A stretch of 64,000 bases of DNA from Salipaludibacillus aurantiacus. Its GTDB lineage: Bacteria; Bacillota; Bacilli; Bacillales; Salisediminibacteriaceae. The stretch is from NCBI RefSeq assembly GCF_900111295.1, contig NZ_FOGT01000001.1, positions 248,001 through 312,000 on the forward strand, given 5' to 3'. Below the pieces are notes generated by a model. The model saw only the letters and a list, made by a program, of their open reading frames with translations. It had not been told where the DNA came from and searched no databases. Numbering within the stretch: position 1 is the stretch's first letter; each line of letters starts with the position of its first letter. Below are positions 42,873 to 51,053 of this stretch, piece by piece. Both the position numbers and the translations under genes were made by a program.

Positions 42873-44696
42873 TTAAGCTCCTACATTCGTTTTAATGTTA
42901 AGTTCTTTAAGTTTTTCCGGTGTGACTATGCCTTCCTTCCAGCCGCGTGCTTCATAATATTCGTTGAGCATTTGCGGGAGGTGGGAAACAGAGCCTTCTG
43001 AGTTTCCGCCTGCTTTTTCGTTCAGGAAGCGCTTCGGAAGAGTATCCTCTTTCCCTCCAAATCCTGCCTTATTATTAAAATATCTTTCAATGTTATATAC
43101 TCTTTCTCCTATTTTCATAATATCGTCGCCTGTTAATTCAATACCAACTACAGCAGAATATTGTTCGGCATATAAATCAGCACCCTCAGAGAAAGCCGAA
43201 AATTTGCAAAGGTCGAGGGAGTCTGAGAAAGCATGCAGGTCTTGAAATACTTTTAAAAGTTTTCCTTTTCCTTCTACTGTCAGCCTGTCGACCGGTTCAG
43301 GAAGCCCGGCTATTTCTGCAGATACTGTATACCCTCTTAAATGGCAGGCTCCCCGGTTACTTGTCGCATACCCCAGCCCGATCCCTTGAATTCCGCGAGG
43401 ATCATAAGCTGGAATTGCCTGATCTTTAACTACCATCGCCAAGTCTGCGTTTCCAAAACTTTTTGCCGCACGAGACGGCCCTTCCGCCAGTATATCTCCG
43501 ACTCCTTCGCGGTGGACAATCTTATTAATCCATTCGATCATCCCGTCTTCGTCTCCCCAATTAAGGCCTTCTTTAATAAGCCCTTTCTCATATGCTTCCA
43601 TGACCACGGAGAAGACGTGGCCGAGTTCAATAGTATCTATTCCGTATTCATTACATCGGTCTATCATATAAGCGACAGCTTCCTTATTTCCGGTTCCGCA
43701 GTTTGGCCCCAACGCCCAGGCGGATTCAAATTCAAAGCTTTCCACTTTCACTTTATACTTCCCTACCGTTACTTCAACCTCTTTTTTACAGGCTACCGGA
43801 CAGGCATGGCAAGTCGGTTCGCTGACCAGAATTTCTTCTCTTACTGTCTCACCGCTAACAGCTTCCGCATGCTCGGATACGGTAGTCTGGGAGTTATTTG
43901 TCGGCAATGCGCCCGACTCATTAATAATATTCATAAGGACGTTCGTCCCGTAGACTGAAAGCCCGCCTTTATTCGGCGCTGTAAGAGCTCCCTCATTAAT
44001 CGCTTTCAAGCCTGATTTCACTGCTGTCTTATACTCGTCCGGACGGGCAGGTTCAGGCATATTCCCCCGCTGGGATGCTTTAATGACAATTGCTTTTAAA
44101 TTTTTTGAACCTGCTACTGCCCCTGTTCCTCCCCTTCCTGCAGCGCGGTCATCTTCATTCATCCAGCCTGCAAAGCGAATGAGGTTTTCACCGCCTTGCC
44201 CGATGGTCATAATACTGGTGTCTTTAGCGCCATAAAGGTCTTCGAGAGCTTTTACAGTTGACCTTACGCCCTTTCCCCATAAAGAAGAGGCATCTTTCAA
44301 TTCTGCTTTTCCGTCTTCTACATATAAGTACACTGGCTTATCGCTTTTTCCTGTAAAAATCAAATTGTCAAACCCCGCCCATTTTAATCGGGCTGCCGTC
44401 CATCCGCCCATATGAGAATCTGTCACTGTGCCGGTCAAAGGCGACCGTGTCACCGTGCATAATCGCCCGCTCATATGAATCCTGGTGCCTGTCAGCGGAC
44501 CTGTCATGACCGCAAGAATATTGTCAGGTGAAAAAGCATCAACATTATAAACTCCCTGATCTACCAGGTATTTTACCCCCAGTCCCCTCGCACCGACATA
44601 ATTTTTAAGGTCTTCTTCGTTTAACTTCCGATACTGAATTGTACCTTCCGACAAATTTACCCAGGCTTCGTGATTTTTATAGCCTCCGAGCTCCAT
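42873..44696 (-). CDS. aor: Aldehyde:ferredoxin oxidoreductase (tungsten/molybdopterin enzyme)
   Basis: It has 607 residues with the three-domain AOR layout. The 4Fe-4S ligands are C296, C299 and C303 in CHACPVACKK plus the Cys of LDLCKF near the C-terminus. Pterin contacts are visible in GPLTGTRIHMSGR, DDRAAGRGGTGAV and YDPRGIQGIG. Family members oxidise aldehydes to acids or run in reverse with low-potential ferredoxin, using a bis-pterin tungsten site. The start at 44696 (MELGGYKN) follows GGGGAGG; the frame upstream to 44819 lacks a site. No ferredoxin or tungstate transporter is in view. The physiological aldehyde is unknown. Confidence 0.9.
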   Translation of the reverse strand: MELGGYKNHEAWVNLSEGTIQYRKLNEEDLKNYVGARGLGVKYLVDQGVYNVDAFSPDNILAVMTGPLTGTRIHMSGRLCTVTRSPLTGTVTDSHMGGWTAARLKWAGFDNLIFTGKSDKPVYLYVEDGKAELKDASSLWGKGVRSTVKALEDLYGAKDTSIMTIGQGGENLIRFAGWMNEDDRAAGRGGTGAVAGSKNLKAIVIKASQRGNMPEPARPDEYKTAVKSGLKAINEGALTAPNKGGLSVYGTNVLMNIINESGALPTNNSQTTVSEHAEAVSGETVREEILVSEPTCHACPVACKKEVEVTVGKYKVKVESFEFESAWALGPNCGTGNKEAVAYMIDRCNEYGIDTIELGHVFSVVMEAYEKGLIKEGLNWGDEDGMIEWINKIVHREGVGDILAEGPSRAAKSFGNADLAMVVKDQAIPAYDPRGIQGIGLGYATSNRGACHLRGYTVSAEIAGLPEPVDRLTVEGKGKLLKVFQDLHAFSDSLDLCKFSAFSEGADLYAEQYSAVVGIELTGDDIMKIGERVYNIERYFNNKAGFGGKEDTLPKRFLNEKAGGNSEGSVSHLPQMLNEYYEARGWKEGIVTPEKLKELNIKTNVGA

Positions 44697-44827
44697 GAAG
44701 ATACCTCCCCAATTAGATTTAACTACAATAGAATACATTCTCTGCATGACTGGAAAATTCCTCTTTTTAAGGGAGTAATTTGACCTGTAGTTACAGAAAT
44801 AAAATAAGAAGACTGGCAATTAACTGA

Positions 44828-46672
44828 TTACACTTTTTTGATATTGTATTCTCTCATCCACATGTCCACTTGGAGTAAATGAGCGATCAGCTGCGGCCCA
44901 GTCATAAGCTGGCCGAAGTAAGGGTTTTGAAAAGAATGACCTTCTGTCTCGGCAAGATCTTTCAAACTTTCATAATTAAAGAAATCGAAAAGCGGGGAAT
45001 CTTTCTCCTTGACAATTTTTTTCATTGAATTTGAGACTAATTTTTTATACACCGGATGATGGGTTTTTGGATAAGGGCTTTTCTTTCTATAGAGGACATC
45101 ATCAGGGAGCATTCCTTCTAAAGCCTTTCTTAATATGCCTTTTTCTCTGCCATCGAGCATTTTCATCTTCCATGGAATATTCCATACATATTCAATTAAC
45201 TCATGGTCTGCAAATGGGACTCTCACTTCCAGGCTTTCCGCCATGCTCATCCTGTCTTTACGGTCAAGCAGCGTTGACATAAACCAGTTGATATTCAGGT
45301 AAAACATTCTTCGGCGTGCCGCTTCTGTATTATTCTCTCCGTTTAATAACGGAGTCTCTCTAACAGTTTCTTCATAACGTAAATCGACGTACTCTTTTAA
45401 GTTAAGTTTTTTTCTCCATTCCGGCCTCAACAGCTGTTCCCGTTCATTAATAGAGGTCATCCAGGGGAAGCTGTTTCCAGAAAGAAACTTTTTATCATGA
45501 AACCACGGGTAACCGCCAAATATTTCATCTGCGCATTCTCCGGACAGAGCGACTGTTGCTTTTTTTCGAACTTCTCCGCAAAACCACAAGAGAGAAGAAT
45601 CGATATCAGCCATTCCAGGCAAATCCCTCGCCGTCACTGCTTTTTTTAAATAATTAAAAAGATCAGTTTGTGTAATAATCGCCTGATAATGAGCTGTATT
45701 GAAAGCTTGAGACACTTTCTTTATCCAAGGTGCATCTTCATTAGGCTGGAATTTATTTGCCTTGAAATAAAGATCGTTTTCTTCATAATCAATTGAAAAG
45801 GTTTTAAGTTTAGGTAAATTATTAATTTCTGAATAATTTGCTGCAAATGCCGTAATAGCACTGGAATCAAGTCCGCCCGATAAGAAGGTGCATACAGGCA
45901 CATCAGCAGCCATCTGTCTTTCCACTGTCCTTTTTAATAAAAGGCGTATCTGTTCTGCCGTTTCATCAATCGTTCCACGATGGACAATACTTTTTACCTG
46001 CCAATACCTGTGTGACGTTATTCCGCTTTCATTCATTATGAGCCAATGAGCAGGCTTCAGCTCCTTTACGTTCCTGAAAACGCCATGTCCAGGTGTCCTG
46101 GAAGGGCTTAGACCAAATATTTCTCTCCACCCCCCGTCATCTACCTCTGATTTAACTGCAGGATGGGCAAGGAGTGATTTAATTTCCGAGCCGAACAAAA
46201 GGCCACCGTCGAGAATATAGTAAAATAAAGGTTTGACTCCTAACCTGTCCCTGGCTAAATACAGGCAGTTCCTTTCAGAATCCCATACTGCAAAAGCGAA
46301 TATGCCATTCAGTTTTTCAACACATTTTTCGCGCCAGTGTATATAGGCAGTTAACAGCACTTCTGTGTCAGAGTACGATTGAAAGGTGTAGCCATAAGAT
46401 AAAAGTTCTTTTCTAATATCTTCAGTGTTATATAATTCACCGTTATAACAAACCGTAAATAAGTGTCCATCTTTATAACGTGTCATCGGCTGGCCGCCTC
46501 CGGAAGGATCAACTACAATAAGTCTCGTATGACCAAAAACCACGTGGTTCATTGTCCACGTGGTACTGGTGTCAGGGCCGCGGCTGGAGAGTGTGCCGGC
46601 CATTCTTTTTACTTTTTCTTCTTCTTGAGCCAACGTTCGTTTAAAATCAACCCAGCCAGTAATACCACACAT
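44828..46672 (-). CDS. Glutamine-hydrolysing asparagine synthetase (AsnO-like)
   Basis: It has 614 residues with an N-terminal glutaminase domain (catalytic Cys2 in MCGITGWVD, RLIVVDPSGGGQPM, YNGELYN, SDTEVLL) and a C-terminal ATP-pyrophosphatase synthetase domain (FLSGGLDSSAITAF loop, SGECADEIFGGYPW). It looks catalytically complete and closest to the single-chain AsnO/YisO type that B. subtilis uses in sporulation. Some members amidate other substrates. The gap of 104 bases to the upstream methyltransferase gene and 131 to AOR argues against tight coupling. Confidence 0.88.
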   Translation of the reverse strand: MCGITGWVDFKRTLAQEEEKVKRMAGTLSSRGPDTSTTWTMNHVVFGHTRLIVVDPSGGGQPMTRYKDGHLFTVCYNGELYNTEDIRKELLSYGYTFQSYSDTEVLLTAYIHWREKCVEKLNGIFAFAVWDSERNCLYLARDRLGVKPLFYYILDGGLLFGSEIKSLLAHPAVKSEVDDGGWREIFGLSPSRTPGHGVFRNVKELKPAHWLIMNESGITSHRYWQVKSIVHRGTIDETAEQIRLLLKRTVERQMAADVPVCTFLSGGLDSSAITAFAANYSEINNLPKLKTFSIDYEENDLYFKANKFQPNEDAPWIKKVSQAFNTAHYQAIITQTDLFNYLKKAVTARDLPGMADIDSSLLWFCGEVRKKATVALSGECADEIFGGYPWFHDKKFLSGNSFPWMTSINEREQLLRPEWRKKLNLKEYVDLRYEETVRETPLLNGENNTEAARRRMFYLNINWFMSTLLDRKDRMSMAESLEVRVPFADHELIEYVWNIPWKMKMLDGREKGILRKALEGMLPDDVLYRKKSPYPKTHHPVYKKLVSNSMKKIVKEKDSPLFDFFNYESLKDLAETEGHSFQNPYFGQLMTGPQLIAHLLQVDMWMREYNIKKV

Positions 46673-46776
46673 AGAATATCCCTCTCCTCTTAATTGAAAC
46701 TAAAGTCAGTTGTACAATAAAGATATTCAGAGAGGGATGTCCTTTATACACTTTTTTAAAAAGGGAGACCTGCTGT

Positions 46777-47766
46777 TTACTTTGTCTTTCTCAAAGTAAC
46801 CAGATACCAGCCGCCTTCCTTAATAAGCGGGGTCACTTCTTTCACTTTAAGTTTCGCTTTTTTGCTGTCCCGTTTAATCTCATCCAGCGTGGGTAATGGA
46901 TATAAATTATCGTGGACAGTCATAAATGTATTAAAAGCTGTGGTAAAGGTCTGGCCATATTTTGCTCCCATAACAGGAGTAATAAATGTAACTGATCCGC
47001 CTTTATTTAAAATTCGTGATATTTTCGTGTAAAGTCCTTCTCTTTCTTCCTTCGGAAAATAATAAAGCAGATTATGCGCCATGACCAAATCAACTTTATT
47101 ATTAAATGACTCGATAAACTCTACCATATCTCCATTGTAGACCGGTACTGCTCCACCTAATGCAGCCTCAGCTTTCTCGCAAACCTGCTTGTTAATTTCT
47201 ACACCTTGCAATTGAATATCAGGAAAACGGTCATGAATATTTTTTAAATAGCCTCCATACCCGCAGCCCATATCCACAATAGAATTTGGCTGTTCTTTTT
47301 TTATCCATTTTAATACAGGCCCCACTGCCGCTTTTTCTAACAGTGTCGAAGTCTCAGCTACCACTTCCGCAAATTTGTCTTCTAAGTAAGTAATTCGCTC
47401 ACCCGATTTCATCAACTCCGGATACTCGAGTAATGCGGGAATATGTAATTCCATCATTTCTCTCAATAATATTCCGACAGACTCAGAACTTTGAGCTGAG
47501 GCGTACTTCACCATTTTCTTTTTTGCTTTAATTTTACCTCTTACACTTTTTTTCAAATGGCCTACTTCCAAGCCTACTTCAACCCATCTATTTAACAGCG
47601 GCAAGTCAATACTGCAATGATCTGCAACCTGGCTGACAGAGGTGTTTTCAGCGAAGTGGTGAAATAAATCTAATTTGTATCCTACATGTGCATGCCAGGT
47701 CGTTAAAAAATTCTCGTTACTTTTCATCCAGTGTCTGGCATGTATAAACCGGTTCAGTTCACTCAC
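46777..47766 (-). CDS. Class I SAM-dependent methyltransferase with N-terminal winged helix
   Basis: It has 329 residues. The N-terminus (about 1-70, FLTTWHAHVGYKLDLFHHFAE, VSQVADHCSIDLPLLNRWVEVGLEVG) is like the dimerisation/winged-helix part of small-molecule O-methyltransferases. The Rossmann part has motif I IVDMGCGYGGYL (about residues 171-182), acidic VEINKQ, and motif IV AHNLLYYF. The substrate is unknown; a natural-product or carotenoid-acid methyl transfer is conceivable. Translation begins at a GTG after AGGAGAGGAG. Confidence 0.8.
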   Translation of the reverse strand: MSELNRFIHARHWMKSNENFLTTWHAHVGYKLDLFHHFAENTSVSQVADHCSIDLPLLNRWVEVGLEVGHLKKSVRGKIKAKKKMVKYASAQSSESVGILLREMMELHIPALLEYPELMKSGERITYLEDKFAEVVAETSTLLEKAAVGPVLKWIKKEQPNSIVDMGCGYGGYLKNIHDRFPDIQLQGVEINKQVCEKAEAALGGAVPVYNGDMVEFIESFNNKVDLVMAHNLLYYFPKEEREGLYTKISRILNKGGSVTFITPVMGAKYGQTFTTAFNTFMTVHDNLYPLPTLDEIKRDSKKAKLKVKEVTPLIKEGGWYLVTLRKTK

Positions 47767-47946
47767 CAGGTTCCACTCCTCTCCTTTTTCAATCGTTGTA
47801 AAGAATATTTCCCTTACGGTAAGATTGTTAAACCAGATGCATTAGGAATCATTATTCATTTATTTAAAAATAAATACAAACCTTGATAAATTTTTTAAAA
47901 GAAGCCTGAATCCAGCCTCTGAGCCATATAAATTCATGCATTTAAA

Positions 47947-47983
47947 GGGCTATGCTCAAAAGACAGTCTTTTGAACATAGCCC
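47947..47983 (-). terminator. Hairpin after the phosphatase gene
   Basis: GGGCTATG-n-TCAAAAGAC pairs with GTCTTTTGA-n-CATAGCCC, a very stable stem ending eight bases before the ptp stop. The T-run after it on the minus strand is short (TTTAAAT). Confidence 0.6.
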
Positions 47984-47990
47984 CTTCCAG

Positions 47991-48461
47991 CTAAATGTTT
48001 TCATTCTTCCTAATATATGTCAGCAAGTTGGCGCATCCCTTTTCTACCATTTCGTAGACCTCATTGAAATTGCCGGTAAAATACGGGTCGGGGACATCTT
48101 CTGTAATGGCCTCCGGTACAAAATCAAGTAACCGGAAAATCTCCCCTGACTTATTACTGCCTTTTAAGCGATTCAGATTTCCTAAGTTAGACGCATCCAT
48201 AGCAATAATATAATCAAAATCCGTTAAATCCTTTTCTCCAACTTGCCGGGCGGTGATCTTTGTATGATCGACCTGATTTTTATCAAGTATTTCCAGCGTT
48301 CCTTCATGAGGCCGCTTTCCAATATGCCAGTTTCCTGTGCCTGCCGAGTCAGTATAAATCAGGTGATCGAGCCCCGCTTCTTTAACTTCATTACGAAAAA
48401 CGGCTTCAGCCATAGGAGAACGGCAAATATTCCCTAAGCACACAAACAATACATTTACCAA
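47991..48461 (-). CDS. Low-molecular-weight protein-tyrosine phosphatase
   Basis: It has 156 residues with the P-loop VCLGNICRSPMAEA (C8 and R14 type, C-x5-R-S) and the general acid loop DVPDPYFTGN with the Asp-Pro pair. Such enzymes in Bacilli (YfkJ, YwlE) remove phosphate from tyrosine or arginine; the Ile/Asn after Gly in the P-loop (GNICRS) favours tyrosine over the arginine-specific YwlE-type GNTCRS. The Ile at that position supports a YfkJ-like role. AGGAG precedes the ATG. Confidence 0.88.
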   Translation of the reverse strand: MVNVLFVCLGNICRSPMAEAVFRNEVKEAGLDHLIYTDSAGTGNWHIGKRPHEGTLEILDKNQVDHTKITARQVGEKDLTDFDYIIAMDASNLGNLNRLKGSNKSGEIFRLLDFVPEAITEDVPDPYFTGNFNEVYEMVEKGCANLLTYIRKNENI

Positions 48462-48515
48462 TAGGTTTCTCTCCTTTTTTTGTACTCTGTTTTAATTATA
48501 GACTAGAAAATGACA

Positions 48516-48545
48516 AAGAAAAACCTCTTGGATTAACCAAGAGGT
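48516..48545 (-). terminator. Terminator overlapping the 3' end of the 104-residue gene
   Basis: ACCTCTTGG-ttaat-CCAAGAGGT with TTTTTC after it on the minus strand. The first arm encodes the last residues and the loop contains the TAA. Confidence 0.8.
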
Positions 48546-48847
48546 ACCAGGACGTCATCTTTTTTTAAATAATCTCTGTAATTTGTATAAATATCTTTAA
48601 TGATCGCGTCGACTGAACTGAATACTACACCAACCTGGTATGTTTTTACACTCTTTAATGAGTCTGCAGATTCGGGATTTCCAAGCAGGATTTGAACCAT
48701 TTCTTCGGGGTCACACTCAATTTCTTCCAAGTTACGGCCGTCACACTGGCAATCTACATTCTCAAAGCGTTCATACACTACAAACACATTTTCATTTGTC
48801 TCGTCAGTTAAAAGTTCTCTCGTCTCCACTAAATCTTTTACGATCAA
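48533..48847 (-). CDS. Conserved small acidic protein, function unknown
   Basis: A 104-residue soluble protein, rich in Asp/Glu, with a CQCDGRNLEEIECDPEE segment holding three Cys (about residues 39-55), and an alternating strand-helix end (YQVGVVFSSVDAIIKDIYTNYRDYL). I do not recognise a domain with confidence. It neighbours the LMW phosphatase, like yfkI beside yfkJ in B. subtilis, but that link is only positional. The start is taken as a TTG at 48847 with GAGGAAG six bases ahead; an upstream ATG at 48892 lacks a site. Confidence 0.65.
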   Translation of the reverse strand: MIVKDLVETRELLTDETNENVFVVYERFENVDCQCDGRNLEEIECDPEEMVQILLGNPESADSLKSVKTYQVGVVFSSVDAIIKDIYTNYRDYLKKDDVLVPLG

Positions 48848-49090
48848 CTTAGACTTCCTCTCTTTTTTTCCGTTAAATGTTTGTGAAATCAATCACGGAA
48901 TTTATTAATTACATGCTTTACTATACACTATTCAGGAGAATATTTTGTGAACTTTTTGTGAACTTTAAGTTACATTTTTAAGGATAAAATGAATAAGAAT
49001 TCAGTTTCAGCAAAGGTTATCACGGAGTCTGGCATCGGCAGGAACAACCATTCCCGTTTACAAGCCATATATATTATGGTAAGTCTCCTG
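48848..49090. other. Intergenic stretch with direct repeats and a doubtful 38-codon ORF
   Basis: Two tandem copies of TTTTGTGAACTT (about 48944-48966) may be a regulator site. A plus-strand ORF at 48989-49105 (MNKNSVSAKVI...) follows AAGGATAA and overlaps the end of the SDR gene. It is too short and featureless to call a gene. Confidence 0.3.
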
Positions 49091-49885
49091 TTATTTCCGG
49101 TTTAATCTTTTACCTGCAAGTTTCTCTACTACTCCCGGAAACAGCTGATATAATTTAGCGCCTGTTCCCATCCAGCCAGGAAGATTTATCTCTCTCTTAG
49201 GTTTAACCACAAGTTTAACGATCTTTGAAGAAACATAGTCGGGCTCCAGCATCATTTTTTCAACATTTTTCTCGTAGTCCCCTGTGGAGTCTGCAGTCTG
49301 GAAAAAATTCGTTCTTACAGGACCTGGATTCACTACGCTTACGTGTACCGGCGTCTCCTTCATTTCCATTCTCAGAGCATTAGCAAACCCTAAAACAGCG
49401 TGTTTTGTTGCCGAATAGACACTCGCCTTAGGAGTCGCCATTTTACCCGCCAGAGAAGCGATAAAAATCACTTGCCCATAATTATTTTCTTTCATATAAG
49501 GAATAGCTGCCTGTGTACAGGCAATCGTTCCGAAAACATTAACCCGGAACATGTCTTCAATATCCTTTTCAGTTGCGTTTTCCGCATAATCAAAAATAGC
49601 AAACCCAGCGTTATTAATAAGTGTTGTTGGTTTGGCAGCTTCTTTAAAAATATGATTAAAAGTAGATTTGATAGCTGTAGAACTTGTGACATCCAGCTTA
49701 TAATAAGGGGCTTTAACACCTGTATTTTCGTATATATGCCGGGAAAGGTGTTCGAGCTTGTCAACGGACCGGGCTAAAAGGACCGGCTCCCCTCCTCTCG
49801 CCGCAACTTCTATAGCCATTTCTTTTCCTATTCCGCTGGAAGCTCCAGTGATTATGACCCGTTCATTATGTAAACTTTTTTTCAT
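49091..49885 (-). CDS. Short-chain dehydrogenase (YqjQ-like)
   Basis: A 264-residue SDR with ITGASSGIGKE, NNAGFA, IASLAGKMA with the catalytic Ser region, and VYSATKHAVLGF. LLARSVDKLEHL after strand 2 contains the basic residue expected for NADP use. It belongs to the long, C-terminally basic group like B. subtilis YqjQ; the tail (LPGWMGTGAKLYQLF) may touch the membrane. The divergent neighbour is proline synthesis gene proC (proI/yqjO), which is close to yqjQ in B. subtilis too. Confidence 0.85.
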   Translation of the reverse strand: MKKSLHNERVIITGASSGIGKEMAIEVAARGGEPVLLARSVDKLEHLSRHIYENTGVKAPYYKLDVTSSTAIKSTFNHIFKEAAKPTTLINNAGFAIFDYAENATEKDIEDMFRVNVFGTIACTQAAIPYMKENNYGQVIFIASLAGKMATPKASVYSATKHAVLGFANALRMEMKETPVHVSVVNPGPVRTNFFQTADSTGDYEKNVEKMMLEPDYVSSKIVKLVVKPKREINLPGWMGTGAKLYQLFPGVVEKLAGKRLNRK

Positions 49886-50050
49886 AAAGTATCCCTCTCT
49901 TTCAAACGTCTGTACTCATTATAACGGCATATGAGTTCGAGGTAAAAAACGTCTTGATTTTCTGGTTGACTTTTCAGCCATTGAGATTCATAATGGGAGA
50001 AATTTTAAATATTCTAAATTAAAAGATAATGGATAAGGTGGGAGTTAATA

Positions 50051-50899
50051 ATGGTAAACATATCAATTTTAGGCGGAGGGTCTATGGCTGAAGCTCTTAC
50101 AGCTGGCTGGGTGAGAAGCGGAAAAGTACCTTCCGGAAATATACTGGCCTCGAACCGTTCCAATGATTTGCGCCTTAAGGAGCTTGAAGAGACTTACGGA
50201 ATAAAAACCTCCAGATCTCCGGAAAAGATTTACGACCATGGAGATATATTCATTCTTGCCTGTAAACCGAAAGACTGGCAAAAGGCACTCGCACCTTTTA
50301 AAAACTTTCTAAACCCGGACACTCCTTTAGTGTCAGTTATGGCGGGTGTAACAATTAATTCAATGGAAGATTTTTTTCCTGAAACCCAGGTTCCTGTTAT
50401 GCGGACAATCCCTAACACTTCTGCCGTTGTAAATGCCTCTATGACGCCTTATGCAGCAGGGAAGTGGGTGACCGCAGACCAAAAAACCTCCATAAACCAT
50501 TTGTTTCAGCTGGTAGGCGATACAGCCGAAGTCCCTGAACAATCAATGGATGCGATGACTGCCTTAACAGGCACAGGGCCCGCATACATCTATTATTTAA
50601 TGGAATCAATGGAATTGGCAGCAGAAGAAATAGGAATAGATAAAAAGCTGGCACGCCACCTTGTTTCACAAACATTACTTGGAGCGGGACTTCGTGTGCA
50701 GGAGAATGACCTTTCCCCCTCCATTCTGTATCAGCAGATTATGAGCCCCGGCGGAACCACAGAAGCAGGATTTAAAGTGTTAAAAGAACAGGGTATGCAA
50801 GACATCATGATAAACTGTATTCACAGAGCATTTGAGAGGTCAAAAGAATTAGGTGGATCAGAAACGAATGCACTGGCCTTTAATAAAAATCATTTATAG
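50051..50899 (+). CDS. proC: Pyrroline-5-carboxylate reductase
   Basis: Last step of proline synthesis, NAD(P)H-dependent. It has 282 residues with the nucleotide motif LGGGSMAEALTAGW (residues about 6-19), RTIPNTSAVV, TGTGPAYIYYLMESM and the C-terminal SPGGTTEAGFKVL signature. Close to the ProI type by gene neighbourhood (yqjO-yqjQ region). Proline is a main compatible solute in Bacillaceae under salt stress, which fits the inferred habitat. A GGTGGGAG site lies before the ATG. Confidence 0.93.
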   Translation: MVNISILGGGSMAEALTAGWVRSGKVPSGNILASNRSNDLRLKELEETYGIKTSRSPEKIYDHGDIFILACKPKDWQKALAPFKNFLNPDTPLVSVMAGVTINSMEDFFPETQVPVMRTIPNTSAVVNASMTPYAAGKWVTADQKTSINHLFQLVGDTAEVPEQSMDAMTALTGTGPAYIYYLMESMELAAEEIGIDKKLARHLVSQTLLGAGLRVQENDLSPSILYQQIMSPGGTTEAGFKVLKEQGMQDIMINCIHRAFERSKELGGSETNALAFNKNHL

Positions 50900-50907
50900 T
50901 GCCAGTA

Positions 50908-50939
50908 TTTCCCGGCCCTTTCCTTAAAGGGACCGGGAA
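50908..50939 (+). terminator. Terminator after proC
   Basis: TTCCCGG-n-CCCTTT pairs with AAAGGG-n-CCGGGAA, then ATTATTTTATTT. Confidence 0.75.
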
Positions 50940-51053
50940 TTATTTTATTTCCTTTAAAAGCCCTCTTTAGTAAGATATAATAATTACAGCACTTAAACAG
51001 TAATTACACAAACAGATTAAGATATATTCTCACTATTATTGGGAGGTAACAAA

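Noticed and set aside
43341-43958. A 205-codon ORF on the plus strand
   Set aside because: Antisense to the AOR gene; the AOR frame has intact FeS and pterin motifs, while this frame has no recognisable domain.
48989-49105. A 38-codon plus-strand ORF with a weak AAGGATAA site
   Set aside because: Too short, no domain, overlaps the end of the convergent SDR gene.
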